DNA of 64,000 nucleotides from Strongylocentrotus purpuratus. Taxonomy: Eukaryota > Echinodermata > Echinoidea > Camarodonta > Strongylocentrotidae. How positions within the stretch are numbered: the first letter of the stretch is position 1; each line of letters opens with the position of its first letter. The stretch is from positions 6,455,214 through 6,519,213 of the forward strand of contig NW_022145609.1 of assembly GCF_000002235.5 (NCBI RefSeq). Reading direction: 5' to 3'. The translations under genes were made by a program, and so were the position numbers. The notes under the pieces were generated by a model. That model searched no databases. It was given only the letters and a program-made list of their open reading frames with translations, and was not told where the DNA came from. Of the stretch, positions 1 through 10,886 are shown one piece after another.

Positions 1-86
1 AATCGCGCTCTGAGCTCTTACGCCCCAAAAGCTTGCTACGCCCTCTACGTTTCCTGCAAGATAACTAACTGTAACGTACTGGTCCG
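1..86 (-). mobile_element. Edge of an LTR (Ty3/Gypsy-like fossil), continues left of the window
   Basis: These bases are nearly identical to 30,436-30,525. Read on the minus strand the sequence begins TGTAACGGAC at position 86, the TG start expected of an LTR, and runs out of the window. It is followed by GTAT, as is the copy at 30,525. I take it as the outer edge of an LTR of the same family as the fossil at 27.1-30.5 kb. Only the edge is visible, so nothing can be said about the rest of that element. Confidence 0.5.
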
Positions 87-185
87 TTACAGTATGTTAA
101 AATCATTGTTATGATGTGTGATATAAATAGACCGATACTTATACCTATAATATTCATTTTTTGTTTCTTTTCCTTACTGGATAAA

Positions 186-300
186 TGTCTTGCCAAAGGA
201 CATTAGTGCCGCAGCGGTACTCGAACCGCGATCCATGTAATCCACAGTCCCGTGACGTATTCACTAGACCACGCGGCACCTCTACTAACACCTCTAAAGT
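186..300 (-). mobile_element. tRNA-derived SINE head, unit 1
   Basis: On the minus strand GTGCCGC and GCGGCAC bracket a 73-nt tRNA-like body with an A-box-like GTGGTCTAGTGAATACG and a B-box-like GGTTCGAGTACC, followed by a tail reading towards ATGTCCTTTGGCAAGACA. The acceptor-like stem pairs perfectly, but the T-loop is one base too long for a normal tRNA. The tail phrase recurs in the SINE at 55.3-55.7 kb. The same copy is in unit 2 at 34,553-34,665, so it predates the duplication. A true tRNA gene is unlikely. Confidence 0.6.
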
Positions 301-589
301 CCACATGACAAAAAAATTGTCCTGCCCCTCTCCTTATAGGGTATTATCCCTGGAATGAAGAATTTCTTCCAATTTGTCCGAATTAATTATGTTCCTGAAA
401 TTTGTGCGTAAATGTCTCCGCCTCATTATTATAACAAAGACCGCGTTCCACCTTCCCGATAAAAACATAACGATATAATTACATGTACACAATTTATAAT
501 AAAGGTATTTCTCCTTTTTCATTTTTTTGTTAAAGTGAGCCAGTTTAGATTGTGCGATTTAAAAACCACTATTTTAAAAACTTAATCTT

Positions 590-1170
590 CTCACTATCTA
601 TCAATTGATTGACTTCTGTATCTCTTTAATTGTCTTAACATAACATATACATTAAAAATACCATATAATCTGGCCTTTATTATTAAATGTAAAACAGAAC
701 AGCAAGATTATAATACTAGAAATCAGGAAAATTACTATGTAGAAAATGTAAAGATACAGCATCATCTTTTTCTCTCAAATCAAATTGACCTTCAATATGA
801 AACTTTTTTTCTCATTATGATAAAACAATTTCATTTCTTAATTCTTTTAAATCAAAACTTATGTTTTTTTTATTTACGTACTCTACAAATAATTAATCCA
901 TCCAAACTTTAATGAATTTTATAACTTTTAAACTTTTTTTTTGGCCATAATGTCACTATGGTTTTCTGCCTCGACAGAACCTTTGTTTCTTTTGCAATTT
1001 CCCATTTCATGTTCATTATCTATTTCTTTGCTGTAAACATGTTTATTTCTTACTCTTGTCTTTACTTCTCTATTTAATTTTGTGTTTAAAGTTCAATGTT
1101 TAAGCGTATCCTACATGTAATTACGTTCTCCACAATGTACAAAATGGACTTAAATAAATTAGATTGAATT
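590..1170. other. AT-rich noncoding flank downstream of receptor copy 1
   Basis: No convincing exon, repeat or RNA gene is visible here. The stretch is AT-rich, collinear with 34,960-35,560 in unit 2, and differs from it by scattered substitutions and small indels, as expected of unconstrained DNA. Confidence 0.6.
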
Positions 1171-1263
1171 GAATTGATTTTATCGTACTCATTAAAACAA
1201 CGTCGATATTTCCTAGGATCGTCGCATAAAGACGCATACCCACATGTAACCCTCACTCACACC

Positions 1264-1267
<4 letters not shown>

Positions 1268-1294
<27 letters not shown>

Positions 1295-1382
1295 ATACAC
1301 ACACAAAAACACACCCACACACACGCATACGTACACACACACACACACACACCCACACATACACACACATACACACGCACGT
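1268..1382. repeat. (CT)n/(CA)n compound microsatellite
   Basis: A CT run passes into CA/ACACAC with interspersed CGCA steps. The unit 2 counterpart at 35,664-35,781 differs in repeat number. The short open frames across it are repeat artefacts. Confidence 0.9.
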
Positions 1383-2268
1383 AAATCTAAACCATGATAT
1401 ATTTATTTTATACATCCACGTATAACATATTGTGCATGAATGAATTATACATACAAGTCGAACATATGTCATTGTACATTTTATTTGAAATGTAATTTGC
1501 ATTTGCACATACAATTTTCAGAGTATGACCAGAAAAACCAAATTGACAGCGAGAAAACTGACCAGCAAAAAATGACCCGCATAAAATGACCAGCAAAAAA
1601 TGTGAAGAAAAAAATGCACATAAATTATCTGTAGCATTTCCTCTTTTTAGGGGCCCTACACATGTCGCAAACATGTTAACCATACTTTTAAAAGTAACAG
1701 ATCACCGATTATTCTGAAAGATGTATGTATGTACAGTCCAGCTAAATTATGTCTCATATTCTTGACACAAACTGTTCGCAGAAGTATGCTGTCACGAATC
1801 TCTCATATAATAAATGTATATCTAAAATGACATACGAAGTGAGATCCAAAGGAATATAAGCCGTCAAAACAAACGTAGAATCAAAAACAAGTATTGAAAA
1901 AAGGTTATGAAATTACTTTTGGCAAATCTAGTTGAATGATCATGTTGGCTTACATGGACTTGCTAATTTAATAAAACAAAAGATATAACAAGACGTCCAA
2001 TTTATTTTGAGCACCAAATGAAATCATTTTCTGTGAAACTTCAAGCAATGCAGAATTGAGGATAAAATAGCTGTTGAGGACATGAAACAATTGTTTAATA
2101 TAAAAGCAAAAATAATATCGTAGGAAATAGCAAGCATGATATTATTATCAAGCGCATTCTTTAAACAAATTTACAAAGAAATGTTATCTCCTTTTTTTTT
2201 TATAGATTTCAAGACTGTAAGACAACATACAAAAGTCTAAGAAAGATTTATACATGTATTAGCATCAG

Positions 2269-2600
2269 GCGCGTACGCAGGGGGGGGTGTTTGGGGGGTT
2301 AACCCCCCCCCCTTTGGTATTTTTATGTGTGTAAACCCCCCTAAAAAATCCCTAAACCCCCCCCCCCCTTGGCTGACCTAAGAAAGGTGACCTTACCCCC
2401 CCCCCCCCCCCCAACGGAGCAAAATGTCAATTTTTCAAATTTCGAGACCAAAAAAAAAAAAAAAAATTGTCCTCTTACTTCCCCCCCCCCCCCCCCCCCC
2501 ACTGAGCGACTTTTCGGCTGGCTGAGTCGTTGCGATTTTTTTTTGACTCCCCAAAACAAAACAAAATGTCCGCTTACCCCCCCCCCCCCCCCGCATTTTT
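2269..2600. mobile_element. Poly-C/poly-G hAT-type MITE, one end missing
   Basis: It starts with CAGGCGCGTACGCAGGGG, the terminus shared by the poly-C elements at 10,842 and 17,130, and contains several runs of 10 or more C. Unit 2 lacks it and instead has about 460 bases (36,641-37,100) that are missing here. Insertion was therefore accompanied or followed by a local deletion that removed the other terminus. Proline- and glycine-rich open frames here are artefacts of the C runs. Confidence 0.7.
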
Positions 2601-2619
2601 GGTCTGATCAAAGCTATAG

Positions 2620-2775
2620 TAGGGTTAGACAACTACCCCTAGATTAGTTGTCAGGGGGTAGTTGTCCTAGAGGATGGTTGCCGTAGGGGGTACTTGTCTG
2701 GGGTACTTGTCTGGGGTAGTTGACTGGGGGTAGTTATCCGGGGTGGTTGTCCAGGGGTAGGTGTCCTAGAACCCC
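2620..2775. repeat. GGGGTAGTTGTCC short tandem repeat
   Basis: About ten imperfect units of roughly 15 bases read GGGGTAGTTGTCC with variants (ACTTGTCTGGGG, AGTTGACTGGGG, AGTTATCCGGGG). The same block is in unit 2 at 37,127-37,280, and an inverted relative lies at 9,553-9,755. The block is downstream of the receptor stop codon. Confidence 0.75.
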
Positions 2776-2872
2776 AAAAGATATCACGTTTGGATTACAT
2801 AATACGTCTTTGCAATTTTATAGCACACTCCAATGGGTGATGGGCAAGGTTACTGCATTTACTTTTGGTTGA

Positions 2873-2878
2873 TTTATT
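2873..2878 (-). promoter_or_regulatory. Candidate poly(A) signal of receptor copy 1
   Basis: AATAAA on the minus strand, about 155 bases after the stop codon of copy 1. The matching place in unit 2 (about 37,383) has TTTTTG instead, so copy 2 must use another signal. It is supported only by motif and distance. Confidence 0.35.
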
Positions 2879-3033
2879 TCGGAAGTCTTTGCATTGTGCT
2901 CTACGTAGAATGAGATATAAGTACTGGACGTCGAATAGACTCCATCTCATGTTAGCACCTTGATGTTAAATGTTCGTATTTACATATTCGACTCTGTCTG
3001 TATTATCAATGCTCAAGTAAGACGATTCTTTGT

Positions 3034-3193
3034 TTATGCTGCTTTCTGTTCTCTGAAGACCTTCATAGATGTGGTCATCCCCGTCTCCAATGGCCCGGGG
3101 ACTTCGTATTGGTGATCCTTTGGGTCATATCCCGAAGGAGCACGGGTTAAATTCGGTAGAGTTTTCTTCTTCTGCTGTTTCCCCTGTCTCCTG
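3034..3193 (-). CDS. Copy 1 tail exon, frame-shifted relative to copy 2
   Basis: The exon begins with a basic stop-transfer stretch (CRRQGKQQKKK) and keeps HQYEVP. It then reads GPLETGMTTSMKVFREQKAA and stops at 3,034-3,036. Copy 2 has one more G in the CCCGGGG run near 3,100, which puts it in another frame with three more tyrosine motifs. The shift could be a real deletion or an assembly error in a G run, and I cannot tell which from one sequence. Confidence 0.75.
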
Positions 3194-6100
3194 CTACAAT
3201 TAAATATAAGTGCGAAAAAGAGACAAGAAGATATTGATGTGTAAGAAATCTAGACCATTTTGGGGTAAATTGTACATGTAGCTGCGGTAAAAGTCGGCCA
3301 AGAAACAGCTGTAACTTCGTGTGTACGTTCAGGTCAGAAAAGGTTAAACATATTCAGATCATTTCTCATCCAAGTTGCTGATGAAGGATGCGAATAATAA
3401 CCTGTTTGGTTTTCTCAAATACACAATTTCTCGGCAGGATGGAGCATTGTTATGTCATTAAAAAAATCACCAACATACATATTCCTTACCAGGATAGGGA
3501 CCAATAAGATACTATTTGTTGGATATTTGTTGAATGGGCACCCATTTAAAACAGTGTTCTTGTAAACACATCAAACATGTTAATAATATTTCTTTCGCAT
3601 TTCCCTCTTTCTTTATCTATTTATTCTTTTTTATTTTAAATAGGGTAATTCTCGCAGTATTAAAACTGTTTTCCTGAGAAGCACTGAACAAATTATTAGT
3701 TAGAAATGCAGAGGAGATTAAACAAATTTTAAATGCATACATATCATATCATGGACTGTTTGTTATAGTTTTTGTTTTTGTTTTATACACAATGATTATG
3801 TTGAGGTATAATTACACGGATAACTGAATTCAAGCGAATTAGTTTGATAAAACATTGAGGGGGTGCCACTGGGGGATTACTTAAAAAGAATTCAGGAAAC
3901 AGAAATTATCAATTCGAATAATGGGTTTGTCGTAATACACCCTGTAGCTGTAAGCCACATTTATGCACGTAGAGTCACACCAATATAATCTAATAGAGGC
4001 CTACCCATGCATGCAATAAATCTGCTAAAAATGATCAGGTGAATACCTCTACTCGCAGTGTCCATGTCAAAATTGACTGAATATAGTTACTCTGTTGATC
4101 ATAATGCCAGATTTACACGAGGCGTTATTTGTCTGATGTAGGACTACGTCACTGACCGACTGACTGACAGAATGCGAATCGCATACATACGGCTTGTTCT
4201 ACCTAACAACACGTAATGTATGCAATCCGCATTCTGAATATGGAAATACAACTTATTTGTAACAGGTGAATTAATAATTTGATTACATTACTAAAATCGG
4301 GACTAAAATGGCCTGTATTGTCTTCACGAGCTGGATAAGCGCATGTAAATGTAGAATCGCAGTCATACGCTTTTGATCTGAAGATTAACCTTTTTGTGTC
4401 CTTGGTAACTTACCATGTAATCATGATGACCACCACTAGAAGGATATTTCCCGCTAATGACACACCGAAGAGAAACCAGAGCAGATTGCCTTTTCCAAAG
4501 GCACCAAAACGACGACCGCTTTCTGAAAGTTCAATAGTTCACCATGATATTACAGGATGAATTGATGCATTTTTATTACTTTAAAATGGTGGTGGTTATT
4601 TTTTGTTTATCTCACTGCTAAGAAAGCATAAATGCTTGTTAGTAAGCAACCAGAGGACCGACGGCTTTATGTTCTCTCCGGACCTGGTAATGGGGATTAT
4701 TGATTTACCAAAGGGCACTAGCACATCAACTTGGTTTCGAACCCTGGTCGCCAGATTACGAGACCACTGCTCTACCAACTGAGCTATCGCACCTCATTAT
4801 ATAAGAATATATCTTATTCTGGAAATACTGCCAGATTTATTCATAACAATTCATAACCCAGCACATCTCTTTCTATTCTGTTTTCATGTAGGATAGGACA
4901 TTTTCTTTCTTAAGCCCCAGTCCCATATAAAGCCGGACCAGCACGGACGAGCACGGACCACTCCGGACCATCCCGGACCATGGTCTGGGGTGATCCGGGA
5001 TGGTCCGGGATGTTTTGTTCAAAAAAGTGTGATGCTTTTAAGCTACAGTCCCATATACGTCCCGGACCGTCCCGGACCATCCCGGACCCCATCCGGGGTG
5101 ATCCGGGATTCGGTCCGTGTTGACACCGTGTTGGCACCGGGGTGGTCCTGGATGGTCCTGGGTGGTCCTGGATGGTCCTGGATGGTCCTGGGCGGTCAAT
5201 AACTCACTCCCGGACTGCCACGGATCAACACGGACCGCCCCGGCGCCACTACGGATGACCCCGGACCCAGCACGGTGGCTACACGGATCACCCCGGATCA
5301 AACTATTGTCCCGGACCGTCCCGGACCACCCCGGCAGTTTTTGACCGTCAAAAACATCCGGGGTCGACTCCCGGACCGCCCAGGACCATCCAGGACCATC
5401 CAGGACCATCCAGGACCATCCAGGACCACCCCGGTGCCAACACGGTGTCAACACGGACCGAATCCCGGATCACCCCGGATGGGGTCCGGGATGGTCCGGG
5501 ACGGTCCGGGACGTATATGGGACTGTAGCTTTACTGGTAACACTCCTTGTTGATGTATGTCCATATGTCTATTGTGTCCTCCTTTTGAGCTTCTTAATTG
5601 TTTGCTACATTGCTATTTGTCAGTTAGATCGAACCTATTGTCCCAAATTAACAAAGGAGGTTTGACGACAAACCTAGGTTTATGTGCGTCATGTGACGCG
5701 CTTTGTGAATTCGGGCCAATACGTTCAGGAAGATTAATTCATCAAGGAATCAGTGTCAAAGATGTCGAAAATTCTACAATGAACGTTACATAATGTGACT
5801 TCACAAACGGCTTGATTTGTTACAAACATTTCTTATTACTAGCAAGTAGTAACATATTGATATGATTACATACAAGGACATTACTTTTCGAATGAATATC
5901 TTATACCAAAAAAATTGTGTCAGTAAGCGCAATATCCACTCACCTATCGTCATAACAGACACAAGTGGACCCTTCGGTCCCTCTCCGCCCACGCCTTCTC
6001 TGACGGCAGACACGCTGATATTGTATTCTGTTCCTGGTTCCAACCCAGTCAATACAAACTCCATTCTTCGTTGAAGATCGCCCTCTCCCATATCCAAGTC

Positions 6101-9100
6101 GATTCCACCACCCTCTACCCATTCTCCATCCATCGTCTGTAGGTAGACCAAGTAACTGATTACTGGCCCTTCGCCGGTATCAAGACACGGTATCCAAGAA
6201 CTCCAGGAGACAGTGACGAAGGTTGAACTGATGTCTTCCACAGATGGTCCAGATGTCAGCCCAGGCAAAGCTGTCAAGACATAAAGTATAATGTCATTCA
6301 TTTGTTTCATTATACACTGTTGCTCATAACGGTGGAATATTTTTTTTTATCCCAATTTATGGAATTATTTTAAAAATAATTTAAAAATACTAGATCTAGA
6401 TAATAGTATACAGTCTCAGATTTTATTGAATAATAATTTGCCAATATGTGTTTTGCGTGACTGCTAAAGCATGTATATTATGCTACTATGTTTATTAACT
6501 AGGGGACCTATGCCCTTAAGTCATAAATGACAGTAATGAGGATTAATGCCTCACAAAAGGGCACTAATATAGCACATCGACACGGTGTTGATCCTGGGGC
6601 CTCACAGTTACGAGGCCATTGCTTTGTCACTGAACCATGACTGTACGCAGCGGGGGCTATGGTAGGGGGCAGTTTCCATAAATTAAAAAAACAACAGAAA
6701 ATGTAATAAATTTTCAATAATTTATTGCATTCTACCCCGGTCCCCAACATAAAAAAATCTTCTGTGTGCCCATGCCTTGAGCCATAATGCATGGCCGTCC
6801 AGAGGATTTTTTTATGTTGGGGACCGGAGTAGAATGCAATAAATTATTGAAAATTTATTGCATTTTCTGTTTTTTTTTTAATTTATGGAAACTGCCCCCT
6901 ACCATAGCCCCCGCTGCGTACAGTCATGGTTCAGTGACAAAGCAATGGCCTCGTAACTGTGAGGCCCCAGGATCAACACCGTGTCGATGTGCTATATCAG
7001 AGCCCTTTTGTGAGGCATTAATCCTCATTACTGTCCTTTATGACTTAAGGGCATAGGTCCCCTAGTTAATAAACATAGTAGCATAATATACATGCTTTAG
7101 CAGTCACGCAAAACACATATTGGCAAATTATTATTCAATAAAATCTGAGACTGTATACTATTATCTAGATCTAGAATTTTAAATTATTTTTAAAATACTT
7201 CCATAAATTGGGATAAAAGAAATATTCCACCGTTATGAGCAACAGTGTAAAAAAGAAAAGATGAAGTATCAACCCAATCAAAATTGAACATTTGCAATTA
7301 GACAAAGCTTGTGTGCTGAATCAATTTTAAAAAGACTTATGATAAGTCATTAAGAAGAACAAACAAACAAAAACAAGAAAAAAAAAAAAAAAAGCATACA
7401 AACAAGATGAGGATCTCAGGATATATCAGTCCCGACTGTGTGCCAAACACTAGATCAGCTTTTCCCAAAGAGCGATTGAGAATTTGAACACAATTTTCAG
7501 CAAATTTTTGCTTTTAAAAATGTTTTACAACTTTTTTGTATGGGGTGTTTCGGACTCCTGGATAATACCAGGGGCGGATCTAGGAGGTGTTTCGGCGGTT
7601 TAAACCCCCATCCCCTTGGGCGGCCAAGTGTAAAAAGAAAAGAAAAGTAAAACAGTAAAACGGCGCGATTTTTTTATTTTTGGGGGGTCAACCCACCCCC
7701 TCCCTCCCCCCCCCCCCCCCTTGGCAAATAGCTAGATCCGCCCCTGCGGATTCGTTTATGCTTACCACAATGTGAACATTCATAAAGAGGAAATTCATGA
7801 CTCATGTTATTGCCTTTAGAACGTCAATGTTTTTTTTCTTTGAGGGGTGTAGGCCTAGTCCCGCTGTAGGCTTATCACATCGATGTACACTGTTGGTCAT
7901 AATGGTGGAATATTTATTTTTACCCCAGTTTAGGGAAGGATTTAAAAAAATTATTTATTTCTAATAGATCTAGATAATGGCATACATTCTCAGATGTTAT
8001 TGAATATTAATTTGCGAGTGTTTGTTTTGCGTGACTGCTAAACCATATGTGTGCTACTATGCTAATCAGCTAAGGGACCTACGTCCTTAAGTCATAATTG
8101 ACAGTAATGAGGACTAATGCCTCACAAAAGGGCACTAATATATAGCTGATCGACACGATTTTTATCCTGGGGCCTCACAGTAACGAGGCCATTGCTTAGC
8201 CCCTGAATCATGACTGTACGCAGTGTTTGCTAGGGTACGCGGCCCCTTCCACAAATCCCCCAAAACGAAGAAAATACAATAAATTGTCAAAAATTCATTG
8301 CATTTTCCCCCGGCCCCCAACAGGAAAAATTCCTCTGTAGGGCCAGGCATTATGGTTCAAGGCATGGCCACACAGAGGAATTTTTCCTGTTGGGGGCCGG
8401 GGGAAAATGCAATGAATTTTTGACAATTTATTGCATTTTCTTCGTTTTGGGGGATTTGTGGGGGCGGCCGCGTACCCTAGCAAACACTGCGTACAGTCAT
8501 GATTCAGGGGCTAAGCAATGGCCTCGTTACTGTGAGGCCCCAGGATAAAAATCGTGTCGATCAGCTATATTAGTGCCCTTTTGTGAGGCATTAATCCTCA
8601 TTACTGTCAATTATGATTTAAGGACGTAGGTTTCCTAGCTGATTAGCATAGTAGCACACATATGATTTAGCAGTCACGCAAAACAAACACTCGCAAATTA
8701 ATATTCAATAAAATCTGAGAATGTATGCCATTATCTAGATCTATTAGAAATAAATAATTTTTTAAAATCCTTCCCTAAACTGGGGTAAAAATAATTATTC
8801 CACCATTATGACCAACAGTGTATATAAATCCAGTTCTTACCGTAAAAATTAATCGGGCTAAAATCAACTCTTGAGAACGATCTCTCTGTCCTTGCCAATT
8901 TACCAACATGGCAGAAGATCTTATCGTCATCCTGAATGCTGTCTATCACAAAACTATTGTTACGTAATCCACCGTTGACATTTGTCGACGAATAGGGAAT
9001 CGATGTCGTAGATGAAACATTTTTAACGACCGACACTCTGACGTCATTAGGAGAGAGTGTTTGATCGCCCTGGACAACATCGACAGCGCAAGAAACATAA

Positions 9101-10855
9101 GCCGACCCAGGGTTGCTTCGAGAACTCGTCAGTGTGAAATTATCTGTGGTACGAGAAAGGGAGAAGGCCTTTAAAATGGAATCCAGCCATCTGTTCGGTC
9201 GAAATTGGAGTCGTTATTTTAGCCATTCCCGTAAAGAAACGAAAAATGCCAATACCGGTTAATAGTCCAAGAGTGAGATCCCTCAAAATTCCGGTTACCA
9301 TGAAAATAGTAAAATTTTGCTGCGATACCCATTGGTTTACGTGTTAAAATTATCTCTGTGCGAGCGCGGACACCATACAGTGCTTTTTGTCTGCGATTCC
9401 CAAATGATTGAAACTTCAGTCATTTTTTTCAAGCGAAGATTACAGACAGTGCCTCTGATTGTCCGTGATGTTTTAACCAATCTTTACTCAATAAGGATAA
9501 GGTAAGAATTCTTGATATATTTTTGTTTAAATTCGGCATATAAAAGACCGTATCCGGACACCTACCCCCTGGACATCCACCCCCGGATAACCACCCCCAG
9601 TCAACTACCCCTAGGACAACTACCCCCAGACAACTACCCCCTAGGACAACTACCCACCCCCCCCCCCCGGACAACAACCCCTAGGATAGATGTCCAGGGG
9701 TAGTTGTCCTACAGGATGGTTGTCGTAGCCTCGTAGGAGGTAGGTGTCCTATAGAACCATAAAAGACATATCGACTGCTTTAATATTCGTGGTCTGGCTG
9801 CTTTATATGCTCTCGGGAGCTAGCACGTCCTGCCATGACCCCTCGGCGCGCCGCCCACCCAGGAGCGTCTCACCGGGCCGCTAATTTTTTTTTCCCAAAC
9901 AGGTTTGCCAATGCTAATATTTCCGGTCATCTGATTGGCTGATATGTTACGTCATTAGCAATGATGTAACCGTTAGGGTGAGTGATAGGGTTATATAAAT
10001 CATGCAGAATCACCTTTCATTAACCCATCGTTGGCTCAATCTGTAAGGTCAGCGTAAAACTATCTTAGAGTTGTGGGTTCAAGTCTCAGTTTATTCAGTT
10101 TGTTTGCCTTTATAAATAGTGAGGCAAAGCAATAAAAAAATCAAAGTCTAATTGTTTGTGACCTCTTTCCAAGCTGCTAATGACGTAGAACACATCAGCC
10201 ATTGAGAAGAACGGAAATATAAGAAATTGCAAACCTGTTTGGGAATAAAAGTCTAATTGTTTGTGACCTCTTTCCAAGCTGCTTAATGACGTAGAACACA
10301 TCAGCCATTGAGAAGAACGGAAATAAAAGAAATTGCAAACCTGTTTGGGAATAAAAGTCTAATTGTTTGTGACCTCTTTCCAAGCTGCTAATGACGTAGA
10401 ACATATCAGCCATTGAGAAGAACGGAAATATAAGAAATTGCAAACCTGTTTGGGAATAAAAATCTAATTGTTTGTAACCTCTTTCCAAGCTGCTAATGAC
10501 GTAGAACACTGTTTGGGAATAAAAGTTTATTGTTTGTGACCTCTTTCCAAGCTGCTAATGACGTAGAACATATCAGCCATTGAGAAGAACGGAAATATAA
10601 GAAATTGCAAACCTGTTTGGGAATACAAATTTCACCACCGGGCCATGGCAGGAGGTGCGCGCGTTCCCTTTAGCATTATAAACAGCCAGGCCTCTCAAAG
10701 CAGTCGATATCTCTATAATATCATTCGCCGTTCCTTCAGTAGCGATATGAAAAAGAGTTTTCCGGAAATTTCCTCATTGATGATTGGGGTCATTGGATTT
10801 TGTTTTGACTTTAAGAATCAAACGTCATCAATAGGTCTTATCAGGCGCGTACACA

Positions 10856-10886
<31 letters not shown>

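Larger units (their letters stand above)
9880..10635. mobile_element. Mutator-like TIR insert with 9-bp duplication CACCGGGCC, unit 1
   Basis: CACCGGGCC flanks it on both sides (9,871-9,879 and 10,636-10,644). The ends read GCTAATTTTTTTTTCCCAAACAGG and a related inverted sequence around CCTGTTTGGGAAT. A 9-bp duplication fits Mutator-like elements. It contains a tRNA-like head (10,024-10,096) and a tandem array (10,139-10,626). Unit 2 has a different element with the same 9-bp flanks at 41,895-42,334. Confidence 0.7.

Noticed and set aside
186-300. Functional tRNA gene on the minus strand
   Set aside because: The acceptor-like stem pairs, but the T-loop is abnormal and a SINE tail follows directly.
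4910-5553. Overlapping frames rich in D, G, P and W on both strands
   Set aside because: Artefacts of the CCGGACC repeat in a TIR element absent from unit 2.
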